From Temnothorax longispinosus (taxonomy: Eukaryota; Arthropoda; Insecta; Hymenoptera; Formicidae): 64,000 nt of DNA. This document shows positions 50,530-61,506 of the stretch, piece after piece. The stretch spans positions 2,328,441-2,392,440 of the forward strand of contig NC_092368.1 in NCBI RefSeq assembly GCF_030848805.1, given 5' to 3'. The notes under the pieces were generated by a model, which was not told the origin of the DNA, searched no databases, and saw only the letters and a program-made list of their open reading frames with translations. Within the stretch, counting starts at the first letter, position 1. Every line of letters begins with the position of its first letter. The position numbers and the translations under genes are program-made.

Positions 50530-52778
50530 ATGGCTGAAGGTGGAACGGAGCCAAAGTCTATTGACGGTCAGATCTCGAGGGGTCAGTTAGAGATAAACGA
50601 ATGCCTCGGTAACTGGTTGACGTACTTACAGGTTGGTATTGCTTACGGTAGTACTACCGTTGTGCTGCCACATGTGTACAATAAAATTGTCTCCCGTACA
50701 GACACTTAATGGCCTATGTACAGCTGGTACTAAACTGGCCCAATCCCTGCAAGCGCTTCTCTCCGCGCACGATACGGTGGCGCAGTGCCGTCTGACAGGC
50801 CAATGTCTGGCTGGATGGGAAGAATTGGCGAGAGCTACCCACGTAGCCAGCAGTACGGTTAAAAATCATGTCATCACCGCTCTGAGAGATCATGAATCGC
50901 GCGACAATGACGGGGACAAGCATGTTAGTAATTTATATTCAATCAGATTCTCTTCGTCGTTGGACTATTGGCATAATTGATAGGGTACTTCCATTTTTTC
51001 AGGATATTCTCAGAGAAAATCTCTTGACATTCATAAACTTGCAATATCAATTCTGCATTGCTTGTTGCGAGTGCTTGGGTAAGCCTTTCTAGGGAGATAT
51101 TGAAATAAGTGATATATAGCATTAAAGTTACATTTCAAATTGAAATTAAAGTAGGAAATTTAGTCAGTTAATGATTATATTTCGGTCCTGGTGAAATTAA
51201 GAGGGTTCTGTTTTCGCTGATTCATTATTCAGGTGGCATGGCGGAATGCTCTTGTTCTCAGAGCGGTAGCGGCGATTGCGACATCGCCGCGCTTCAGCAA
51301 TGTTTCGAGCGTCTTTACAGCTCGCCGGTACTACCAATTTCATCCTCGTCCACCCAACAGTCCGTGCAGAATTGTCGGAGGTCCCCCTTGCCGTATTCGT
51401 TGTTCCCTCTGCAGGTAATTAACACATTTGCAAATACGACACGCGACACTCCCTGTCGCAAATAAGCGCGTCACGCTCGGCTTCGTGTATCAAGGTTCAG
51501 AGGAGATGGTCAGAAACGGCGGCGGCGGAAATGTCGGGCGAGTCCGCCGAGAGCACGATGAGGCGTTGGTCGATGCCCTGGGATTGCAAGCACGTTATCG
51601 AGTGGCCGCGCCAGGACGCGAGGTCGCGATTAAGGGTGCCTCAGCAGGATCGCAGTAGATCGACCACGCCTGACTCGATGTGGAAAACGTCGATGGCTAG
51701 TCAGGATGGTCTCCAAGAAGCCATTCAGCTATTGTCTTGCAAGCCAGGTAGCAAAACCTCAGTCCCTCGCGACAGTTTGCGATGACTTTGTTTTGTGCGT
51801 ACACGATTTTTACATAGCGAAAGGAAACTTTGCGAGAAATTGTTCTCCGCGAAATGTGAGTCAGAAATTGTAACTTAAACCCTAATTTCTTCGAAATTTA
51901 AGATTTGAAATAATTATCTGAAGATGAACGTTTGATTCCGAGTATCAGAGTACTCGATACTTTTGCAAAACGACTTTCCTTTCCTTCGTAATTTCGTCTA
52001 ATCTTCGCGTAAGATCGAAAGGGCACGTTTGGCGGGCTAAATATATAAATTATAGCTATCCCGTTTTTGCGTTCTCGAATCTGACGATTCGAGGGTTGTT
52101 GTACGTTGTGCAGGAGTTCGGCCGTCCAATCAACTCTCGGCTTACACTAGTCAGCATATCCCGGGCGTCACTTTGACGACCTGCAATTTCGACTCGAATT
52201 ACGACTCCGCTATTTGGTCGGGGTCGCGTAGGATAGGTTCACCTAGGTGCTGGCCGCAGGACTCCAGCGATCATTCGGATCAATCCGGGCATCGCGATAG
52301 CGATCACAGCGTTCACAGCGAACACAGGGACTCGGGTAAGGCTTTTCTCGTCGTCCTTTTAACACGATGATCGACGGTGCATCAATCCCTTCGCGATCCC
52401 TCACGTCGAGCCGCGTAAGGGATCGCCATGGGATTGATACACCGTCGTAATATTGCTACAGAACAGAGCGGTGCTAGCGGCAGTCACGGCGATAGCAAGG
52501 ACAGCATTCACTCCCATAGCGATCATAGAGAAACCGAAACCGGTGAGTGCGTCAATATCTCGTGATCGTGATATCTTGTTTTATACCGCTGAAATATTTC
52601 GGGAGTGGCGTTAAGGCTTGACCGATATTCGTGCGTGATGATCTCAGATCGAAAACGTTTCTTTGAAGGTACAACGGACACCCTGCCGTCTCGCAAGAGC
52701 AGCTCGTCGACCGACTCCTGCGTCTCGGCGCACAGCCGGTCAGGTTCGGAAAGCGCGGGTGGCGGGGTAAATAAATGA
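50530..52778 (+). CDS. GARRE1/KIAA0355-like protein
   Basis: Eight plus-strand exons (50,530-50,631; 50,702-50,923; 51,003-51,078; 51,233-51,414; 51,495-51,747; 52,114-52,335; 52,462-52,542; 52,669-52,778) give 415 residues in one consistent frame. The ATG is preceded by an in-frame TAA five codons upstream. Residues 1-133 are helical: INECLGNWLTYLQTLNGLC, then QSLQALL, then FINLQYQFCIACCECLG. Order and spacing recall the N-terminal region of human GARRE1 (ISKYLDALNVFC, then VQVHFQFLTHAL), a RAC/RHOG effector; the conserved RRWSETAAAE resembles its SWRGAAEAT. Pfam, as I recall, calls this DUF4745. The last third is a His/Ser/Asp-rich low-complexity tail (SDHSDQSGHRDSDHS) ending ESAGGGVNK. At exon 5, acceptors at 51,495 and 51,501 are both in frame. 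The gene is real with high confidence; the family assignment comes from memory and is moderate. Confidence 0.85.
52372..52447 (+). ncRNA. Candidate intronic microRNA-like hairpin
   Basis: In the 126-nt intron 52,336-52,461 of the GARRE1-like gene, 52,372-52,401 and 52,418-52,447 pair over 30 positions with only three mismatches around a 16-nt loop. The 5' arm begins CGACGGTGCATCAATCCCTT and the 3' arm ends GGGATTGATACACCGTCG. Stem length, loop size and internal mismatches fit a pre-miRNA. The stem starts 36 nt after the donor and ends 14 nt before the acceptor, so it is not a strict mirtron. It could instead act by folding the intron and masking the branch-point region. I do not recognise either arm as a known miRNA. 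Confidence 0.4.
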
Positions 52779-53100
52779 GATCAAGTTATTTTCTCACTGT
52801 TAGAGAGAAAGAGAATGGGAGAGTGAGCGAGTGAGAGAGGGCAAGAGGGAGAGAAAGAAAAAGAGAATACAGTGTTAGTAAATCTAAGTTTATTAAAACT
52901 CGTGTCTTCCAAGACACCGGCATCCAGTGAATAAAAAAAGAAAAAGAAGATGTTCGTACACTGACATTTTCGCATCACAAACTTTCGGATTTCGCGATCC
53001 AGAATAACAGAATAAATTCTACGTATACATGTCCTATATACAAGAAATGTAAAAAGAAAATTAAATAAAATGGCTAAAAATGCAACGCTACAAGATGATA
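52779..53100 (+). terminator. Probable 3' UTR with poly(A) signals of the GARRE1-like gene
   Basis: AATAAA hexamers occur at 52,930-52,935, 53,011-53,016 and 53,064-53,069, the first 150 nt after the TGA. A GA-rich low-complexity stretch (52,802-52,866) precedes them. Which site is used cannot be told. Confidence 0.45.
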
Positions 53101-55622
53101 CGCGTTAACGCATATAGGATGCATGCAGTTGAAAAGAAACAATGACGGCGTACGAATAACTTTTACTCGCTGCGGTTGCACTCTTCTATTTACACTCTTT
53201 CGTTATGTTACACAACGCTCTTTCGATGTTATTTAGAAACTAGTCTCTCCGCCCTCCTCTCTTATTACAGCATAAACGTCGCTGATTTTAGGAGTGCACG
53301 AGGTCGCAATTGTACTCGATGTGGAGCGGCGGCGATCTGTCCTTCATCAAATTGCCGGAAAGTAACGAGATACAAGATGAACATCCACCCACTTAAATAT
53401 CCGACACTTTTGCTTTATATCCAAAATGTATCCGAAAAAAAATCTCATCCTTTGGATTACTGAACCGTGAAACGATATCTCTTTTTTAAGAGATATCTTG
53501 GAAGAAATATTCTCTTATCTTTGAAGAATGTGCTCTGCACATCGAGAAAATAAAAGAAATTCAAGAGATTTTTTTCTCTCGAAGCCATTTTTGACAAATA
53601 AAGCCTCGTACAAAAATGATTTTACTCTACGTTGTATTTTTTCACGAGGAATTTTCTTCTGTACTTCATGATTCACATGGTCCAGTGATCCAAAAATAAA
53701 TCGTCGCCACGATGAAACTTGTTGACCCGTGAAATCACTTAGAGATGCGATCAATTTTATTTGTGATGTATACATGTTTGATATTTGTGATATGGCGCGA
53801 GTTAGTACGTGCATATTGAGTGTGCAACTAACGATAGAAAAATATATAAAGAACGTTATACAGGCTGTCCACTTCGTAATGTTTACGTGATAAATCACAC
53901 GCGATGGAGTTCGTAGAATATCACTATCGATGATTAATTTCTATTATTTAAGTATATTATGTATATACATAATTTTGGAAAAAAAATTAATCATTTACAT
54001 GTTGAAACAAAAGTCATGGAAAATATTAGAAAATGCACCATTATAAATTTGAGTAATTTTTCAAAAAATTACAGACCAGTCATTTCGTACTTTGGTGGTT
54101 CTAGCGTTAAAAGTATATTTAAAGAATTGTTGTTAATCCAATAAGAGAGAGTGTATATTACGAAGTGTAACTCCGTCTGCGTTTAAAATATGGACGTTCT
54201 GTATGTTGTTAAAACTCGTATATACAGATGTACCGCATGATCCAATTGAGAAGTATCGTTTCGCTAATTTGGGGATTACTCTTTGTTCTCTCGAATTCTA
54301 CTCGATACCAAAGCGCACGTGCACGTTATTCCCGCGCTCTGTCGCGTCGGTTAGCGCAAACTTCGAGGTGTCTTCGCACGCATCTCGTTAGACATCACTC
54401 GATCGATCCCGAAGCATATCACATTCCACTCGAAGAAAAACGGCGCGTTTTACGTCCTTACCCTAATCGCTAGTGCGTGCATATCAACTGCCCTAGAGAT
54501 ACGCAATGCTACCGCTCGTAAATTTTCGAACATTTCATCTCCCACATTACGTACATATTCAGTATGTCTGCGCATTACATAAACAAAAGTCTTAAATAAA
54601 ATAGAATTATCGTTAATCTAGCTCTACGATTTTTATTTTAATAATTTTTAAAATATATTTTCGGGCATGTTAACTCGTCATTCTTCCTCTATGTGCCTTT
54701 TTTACAAATATTAAAGTCTTTATATAAAATATTTGAATAAGGAGATGAGATTAAAATTTTCACTTACCATAAGACTTCGTTATACAGTAAGTGGAAATAC
54801 TTAAAAACTGTTCCTGCAGGCATATAGCGTCGTTTTACAGTATGTCCGGAAATTTATCAGCGGTACTGTAATCCACAATAATCTTTCCCAGAAAAATTTC
54901 GAGAGAAATCTCGCGTGTGTAAAAGCGATCTCGATTTTCTAATCGAGAGCGATTTGTTGTATGTACAATTTTACTTATGGCACGGATGCGATAATAAAGG
55001 TTTTCAATGTTGTACGATTAACCTAGCGTTGCACAAGTGCATTCTTAGTAAAAAAAAAAAGAAACAAGAGGCTACATTTACAATATTGTATCGTTGCAGT
55101 CATATACAAAGACCAGGCCTCTCCAACAAGGTCGTGCTTGATCACGTTCGCGCTCGATAATACGTGGATTATTATATCACGTAATCGGCGCGACTTTGTG
55201 TCTTAAATTATAAAGTTCGTAAAAATCCCTCTTGAAAAAGGGCGACACTGAAAGTATTGTCACAATCGCGATCGACTTTCGAGACTATTCAAAGTCTCGC
55301 CTTCGAATTTGCTGTGTTCAACGAATCGAATTACGAGGCTAACAGCCGTTCAACGTAATTCTATAAATCGCAGATTCACTAACTTATTACCATCATGAAG
55401 TCATAAACGCCGGACGGTTTTCCGAAGGATCAAACTCCAAGCGTGTATCAAGATTCGAGTAAAGTTCTCACTTTTACGCGATGACAAAACGATGAATTCT
55501 TTACAAAAAGAATCAGCTTTGCGATCGTTATTGTCGGAATGTCTTTCACGCCAACACTTTTCCCCTCATATCTGGAATAAAAGAGCGCCGAGGGAAGCGA
55601 TGCGGGCGCGAACGCGACGTGG
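53101..55622. other. Spacer between two convergent genes
   Basis: This should hold the rest of the 3' UTRs of the GARRE1-like gene and tsg. A short perfect hairpin (GATATCTCTT and AAGAGATATC) is at about 53,472-53,494. Apart from the candidate small secreted ORF at 54,228, no gene is visible. A minus-strand AATAAA (TTTATT near 54,634) could serve tsg. Confidence 0.4.
54228..54473 (+). CDS. Candidate small secreted peptide (81 codons), unrecognised
   Basis: The frame starts MYRMIQLRSIVSLIWGLLFV, a basic stub plus hydrophobic core typical of a signal peptide, followed by an Arg-rich segment (SARARYSRALSRRLA), a single Cys, and an ending with KRRVLRPYPNR. The KRR could be a prohormone cleavage site. 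I do not recognise it. An 81-codon frame can occur by chance, and there is no splice or promoter evidence. It may be part of a 3' UTR or an unannotated small gene. Confidence 0.2.
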   Translation: MYRMIQLRSIVSLIWGLLFVLSNSTRYQSARARYSRALSRRLAQTSRCLRTHLVRHHSIDPEAYHIPLEEKRRVLRPYPNR

Positions 55623-57549
55623 CTAATCCATTGCGTCTTCGCCTAGTTCGTCCTCGTCTTGGCCGTAATCGTCGTACTGCGGGTCCTTCAGGTCGTCCTC
55701 CTTGTTTCCTTCGGAACACAGCGTGCATCTCGACTCGTTGATTCCGTAATTGAGGCACGTATCGCCTACGCACTCGCAGCAACCGTCGTGGAACCACCTG
55801 TAGCTCGTGGCGCCCATGCTCTGGCAGGACGCCTGACACTTGTTCCAGGAAATGCACTGCGCCATGAACGCGACCGTGCAGTTCAACGTCATCACGTTCG
55901 GCTTCAACGGATGCACTTCCTCGGTCGCGGTTTCTACAAACCAAAACGTATATCGTTAACTCGTGGCACTTAATCTTCAACGGATCAGCTTGTCGATGCT
56001 TATTTTGTTATTAAATTTACGCTACGTATTCCGCGAAGAAATTGTTATTGTCTACGTAACATTCGTCTCGTTTCGATTAATTATATTGCACGCGGTACGC
56101 GTAATTGATCAACCAATTCGTGCGCCAGAAGTTTCGTGCATGCGTAATCACGCGTTTTCTCTTGGTGATGCAATTTCGATACTTACGCATATGATATTTC
56201 ATTTCGTTCCCGGGTTTGGGCGCGAACGTCGTCAAGTCAAAGTCTACCGGATACGTGAAGGTGAGCCATCGCTCGTGCGGGTCCGCCTCGGCCGTGAGTG
56301 CCTGGAAGAGCGCTGGCACCGGCTCGCTGAACTCCTCCACGTGAGATTTCTTGCTCAACGGGTTGTCGGTGGTATTCGGCTTCGGGCATAGATCTGCGCA
56401 CCCACGGAAATGTGTTACGTCATTTATGTAGGATGTTCGGAAATTATCTCCGCTTTTTTTTCTAGAGGAAAGTAGGATAAAACCGGATAAGCGGTTTAAA
56501 TCCTGCCGATACCTGTCCTTTCACGAAATGTTCTGATAAATTAAAAATGCTGTTTAGCAATTTATTATAATTATTATAAATTTTATTTTTTATATAAGAT
56601 ATTTCAAGAGTGATTCACCGAGATATTTTGTAGAGTTATATATAGAGAATTATCTTGAAATAGAGGACAAGTGATCGGAGATTTTATTCTGAAATTATTT
56701 ATTCTATAAGCCTATAACAGAAAGAAATTTATAAGTAATATTATAAATTATAACGATTGTTCAATGCAGCAATCTTCGACGCGCAATGTCTGATATTTAC
56801 AAATATTTATGAAATGTCGATTATCTGGTAGGCTGGTTAATTAGAAGCATAGAAATATCGTCAGTTTTATATATTTTTATTTATATCGATGTCTACTTTG
56901 TGAATCATTTTAATTCATGATTTGAAAACTTTTTAGCGTAAATTAAAGCTTTCTCCGATCACTCATTCTTATCTGAGAATAATTATCAGGATTCTTTTTA
57001 TAAATTCATAAAATATTTCGATCTCAGCTTGAAAATTTCTGCATATTAAATTAATTATATCAATTAATACCAAAATTAATTAATTAAAAATCAATTTGTT
57101 TGAAACGGACAAAAGAAAATTTTGTCTAAAATTAGTGTAGCTATAATTTAAATCTTTGGTTTTATCCATTTTTCTAGGCATTTATCCATTTTTACAATTG
57201 TTCAACGACTTTTGATAAAACACTGTTATTAGGATAGATTTTGTTTCTAATAACGATACGATATCCCGATATATTTGGTAAATTGAAATATCAAGCAGAA
57301 TTCGATTATTCTGAACGGCATCTTACCTACGCACGAGCAGCACTCATCGTACAGGTAGCTCAGACACGAGAAGCAGTCCTTGCAACAGGTGCAGGTGACC
57401 AGGTCACACTTGCAACTCTGCGTGAGCATGCACTTGCTCACGACGCTGGCGCAGATCGCCTCGTTGCACGCTTCCGAGCGTTTCGTCGCGGTCGTCAGCA
57501 GCAGAATCCCGACGGCGGCCGCGACGAACAACGCGCTCCAACTCGTCAT
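55623..57549 (-). CDS. tsg: Twisted gastrulation (secreted BMP-binding protein)
   Basis: Tsg binds BMP/Dpp ligands together with Sog/Chordin in the extracellular space and helps Tolloid release them, shaping dorsal-ventral BMP gradients. Three minus-strand exons (57,549-57,327; 56,393-56,187; 55,933-55,623) join in phase 1 and give 246 residues, usual for the family. Residues 1-27 are a signal peptide (ALFVAAAVGILLLTT core). The N-terminal Cys-rich Tsg domain has CNEAICASVVSKC and CTCCKDCFSC. A linker with PNTTDNPLSKKS follows, then the C-terminal domain: ERWLTFTYPVDFDL, NCTVAFMAQCISWNKC, and GATSYRWFHDGCCECVGDTC. It ends in a very acidic tail (DDYGQDEDELGEDAMD). N-glycosylation sequons include NTT, NCT and NES. 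No frame break is seen. Confidence 0.97.
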
Positions 57550-60110
57550 CCTATTTGGGATAGATTCGACTTATTGTTAGTTCCCTCTTATTTAACTTGC
57601 ACTGCTACACAAAACGTCTCACTTCGTGGATATAATTACATGTCTATGTATTCCGAAGGAAAATAAAGATAAGGAGATCCTCCTTCGGGTGAAAGATAAA
57701 GGCAAGGAAATCCTTCTAGATATATAAACATAAATAAAAATAAACGAATAAGCTTGTAGAATTTTTCGGTTCGAAGAAATGTTTTGAAATTGTACTCAAC
57801 GTAAATAATAATGGCACTTGAATTATATGTTAACGGAATGGCAGTTTGCTAAGGTATACGACTGTCGCGGTTTGGAATCTTTGCATTTAAATTATTAACA
57901 AATTCAGTAGATTTGTAAATTATACATTATAAGTTTTTAAATAAAAATAAAAATTCTATAATTAAATAAAGAAGGAAGGAGTTTAATATAAATAAAGTAA
58001 AAGTCGTATACACTGTACGGAATTTTCTATATAATTAAAAGAGTTATGAAGAAAATAAATCATTAAAGGATCCATCAGTATTTTTTCTAAAATAGCTGAA
58101 AAAAATAGAGCAATTTTAAGAACAGTTTGGAATTCAGAATTTATCTTTACGCTTATCTTTGTAAGAGAATGTATAAACAACTTTTTTTCAAACAATCCAT
58201 TATTCCAGTGATATTCACGATATCTTATCAGAAGTATATATACTGCCGTTTCTTTTTTTTTTAACTTAGGCAACAAAATATTTTTTATATAGAGATAAGA
58301 AAAGAGATGAGTTTTCTAATGATATTTTAATATTTTCAAGTGTGTTGTAGAATGTTTGGAATATAATTTATTTTTACATAGGAAGATTTCCTTTAAAACT
58401 TTAGAGTAGAAATTGCGGAGAGTCAGATTGGTACTAAAAACCAAACCACAGACGCCACAGACCTACTTGATCGTATTACTGTTGAAAATTATACGGCCGC
58501 GTTCAACCGCAGTCCACGTGATTTTTATGTGCACTTTTCCCCACGCATACGTGGACGCAAACTATTGTTTATCTACTAGTAGAGATGCCGGACCATACAC
58601 GATTATAACATTTTCCTGCTCGCGCGCCGCTCCCGGAGTGGCATTACGGAGACGAGAAGAACGATTATGCCGACGAGGCCCGATTAAGATTATTAAGAAT
58701 ATTCACGAACATGAGTCAGGGTGTCATTAAGCGGGAACGCGTGCTAAAAAGAATGAAATTTCAGTCTTCTCTCCTGGCAAGCGCTGCTATAACGTGCTAA
58801 CCCGAGCAATCAGCGTAATGTTGCTCCTCTCCGTTCCAGGGATAACGCCGAGGTCACCGTTTAATCTCGTTTAAGCCTTCGCAAATTCGGGGTCTCTTTG
58901 CTAATGGATGTGGAAGTGATTCTCGCTTCATGCGCGAAGGAATTGTCGCGGGAATTCCGGTGCTCATTTATTATGATAAAGTGCGAAAACGGATTTTCTT
59001 TAAAGTTATAAACGCAAATGTAGACAGAGAAAGTTACATTCTTGCAAAAATTGAGATATATCCTATGTAGAAATTATCTTCTGCTACCTGAAGACGATGG
59101 TAAATCATCAAAACACCGAAATTTGCTATCAGTCAGAAAGCAGTTACATCTTCAAATGTGTTCGTGATTGCCGAGCAAATGTCGTGATCATACTCTTCAT
59201 TTTCAAAGTTATTATGTCCCTTGATAAATCGACAGATACGCGCAAATTATTCCCGCGGGAGCATTGAATACTTGGCCATATAACGGGGAGGCTAAGGAGA
59301 CGACGTTAATCGAATGCAAAACGATCGTTCGTGCAATAATTGCACCTTTCGAACGCACGCCCATTAAGAATCTATTTATATCACGCATAATCGCGTCCTA
59401 CGATATCTCGGGTGAATTATTATTGGAAAAGAATTCCACTACAACGACCTGTTACACGCGTGATTGAAAAGGCGCGACCGACTCGATCTCGTACGCGTCG
59501 CTGCTGGCCACGACTTTCACGCTCGCTTTCCACACGTTTCCACATCTCCTGTTTATTAAACGTCTATTAAATGCTATTAAACGTCACTGAGAATTAATCC
59601 CAGGATTTAGAAAGAGAAGAGATAATATCTAAATATCCAGTTACATTCGTGTCGTTCATTAAGCGATTATTATAAAAATTTATTAAAAATTATAACAACC
59701 TGAATGATCTCGATCTTCCCGAGTGTCTTGAGATACAAGCGGAGTTTGTTTCTAGCTAAGTTTGATTCACACACTTTAAACAATTGTATCTGCGTGTAAC
59801 ACTTCTTTGTTCCTTTTACATATATATTTGAAGCACGAAGATACTTTTTACCCTTTTATACGTGTATCTTACGTTACACATTTTCACATTTACGTTTTGC
59901 ATTTTTTATTCCCCGCGTTATTTAACATAAACTGTTTTGTTTTTCAATGTTGCTAATAAAACTTCATTTTTTATATATCTTCCTTTTTACGAAATTTATT
60001 TTTATTTTATTTTTATTTTACTAAACTTATGTTTTGTAAACTTCTTTGCCGTATATTTTATCGTATATCTCGAATCACTTTTCAATCTGTTACGTCTGCT
60101 CGTTATTTCA
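57550..60110. other. Upstream region of tsg
   Basis: Should contain the tsg promoter and 5' UTR close to 57,550. The rest is AT-rich with no supported gene or RNA. Confidence 0.4.
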
Positions 60111-60326
60111 CCGAACACTACCGAATGACAGGACCCACCACGGGCAGATTCCTATGGCAGACTAATCACGAGGATTTTGACGGCAGGGACGACTGTAGTT
60201 TTAAGGTAGGAGACCCCCACTCTCTAATTTCGAAACGGTCCTGGGTCATTCGTAAATGAAGGCGCACCGACCACTGATGGAGCGGTTTACGATGGCTTCC
60301 AGGTAATTATCTGCTATGCTCTTTTG
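60111..60326 (+). other. Two adjacent exon-like segments, unrecognised
   Basis: In an AT-rich region two GC-balanced segments stand out. The first contains the frame TTGRFLWQTNHEDFDGRDD followed by CSFK and then GTAGGA, a possible donor. The second contains SFVNEGAPTTDGAVYDGFQ and then GTAATT. They could be small exons, alternative exons or a decayed transposon fragment. I cannot connect them to any gene. Confidence 0.2.
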
Positions 60327-61185
60327 TGCGCCGACACATAAGCACAATCACTTGGGCAGTTTAAATTATTTAAATACCTCCATCACAAATCAATTCGTGA
60401 AAACCGCTCGTCGGTTTAGGTAGATAATAATTAAATTATTCACGTCATTGTATCGCTGCGTGTGCCCCTCCGAATCGAAGAACCTGAGAATTTCGAAAAT
60501 ATTTATGGTTATTTTTGCCGAATTGAGAAGTCCAGCTGTTTAACGACTCAATGCTCAAATGAGAGGTTATTCGTCAGTCCTATTATGCTCACGATATATG
60601 ATAAACAGCGAAAATAACGGGAGAGGGCTGTTCCGCTTTCACCGTGTCAAGTTAATATCCTTTGTGACAATTCCTTAAATTTCGAAAGTCGTCGAATAAG
60701 CTCTTCTATTCTTACGAGAGGGACACCATTATGCTGCTTGCTACTGCGGATTATAGCGTGTTTTGGACACTACCCTAAGCTCTCTCAGGTTAAATCTCGG
60801 GTCAAATAAAATCCGTACGGTTCAAGTTTCTAACGAGTCATCTCAGGTATTATTTCCTTATTTCTGCGGACGGATAATGGTTATCTTGTGGCATTCGCGC
60901 GCGTTGTCGCGTACGTGTCAATAAATACATCCCTCATACCATCGAAACAATAAATATTATTTGACGATCATTGACGTGGAAGTGCGCGAACCTTTCTGCA
61001 TTTTACCGTCTTGTTTATTCGTCGCGAATGACTCGATGGATCGCTGTACCTTTTTTTATATTCTCGTTAGAGGCTGACCGCGTAAAGCGGCAATGAATGA
61101 GCGCGCGAGATACGCTTGGGACACCGCGTACGTGGAGACGGGCGCGATCGGACGGTTTTAATAAAAATTCCAGCTCGCGAGCGAA
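60327..61185. other. Spacer
   Basis: Mixed composition. No gene or repeat is supported. Confidence 0.35.
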
Positions 61186-61506
61186 ATGTGGATGTTTGTC
61201 ATCCAGGGACAGGCGTGCTGCTGCCGCCGCTTGCTGCTGCTGCTGCTGGCACTCACGATCAGCAGCCTCGCCTCTCGTTCTGTGGCCCGAGGCGATGGAA
61301 TAACTTCAATAACAAACGCCAATCGCCTTCGTAGAAGGCGGCGGCAAGCCTGGTATATCTACCTACGTGTCCGTTCGTGTACACCGCGTTCACACGGCGG
61401 AGGAAGACTTTCCAATCATTTTCTGTTACTATTGGAGTGTAAGCTCCTCCGTCCCCTTCCTCCTCGCCCGCCGTCGTTCCACAAGTGCGGGCGCGTAATC
61501 CTTTAA
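61186..61506 (+). CDS. Candidate first exon with signal peptide, unrecognised
   Basis: A 106-codon frame starts MWMFVIQGQACCCRR and continues with a Leu-rich core, LLLLLLALTISSLAS, a good signal-peptide or signal-anchor pattern. It is followed by a polar segment and a cluster of five Arg (NRLRRRRRQ). A possible donor (GAGT then GTAAGC) lies at 61,438, so it could be the first exon of a larger plus-strand gene beyond the window. The Leu run is coded by a CTG-repeat tract, so a chance origin from a microsatellite is a serious alternative. Confidence 0.25.
   Translation: MWMFVIQGQACCCRRLLLLLLALTISSLASRSVARGDGITSITNANRLRRRRRQAWYIYLRVRSCTPRSHGGGRLSNHFLLLLECKLLRPLPPRPPSFHKCGRVIL

Noticed and set aside
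55659..55973. Plus-strand 104-codon frame and a minus-strand 144-codon frame over tsg exon 3
   Set aside because: Out-of-frame shadows of the true tsg exon, which is confirmed by the conserved Cys pattern.
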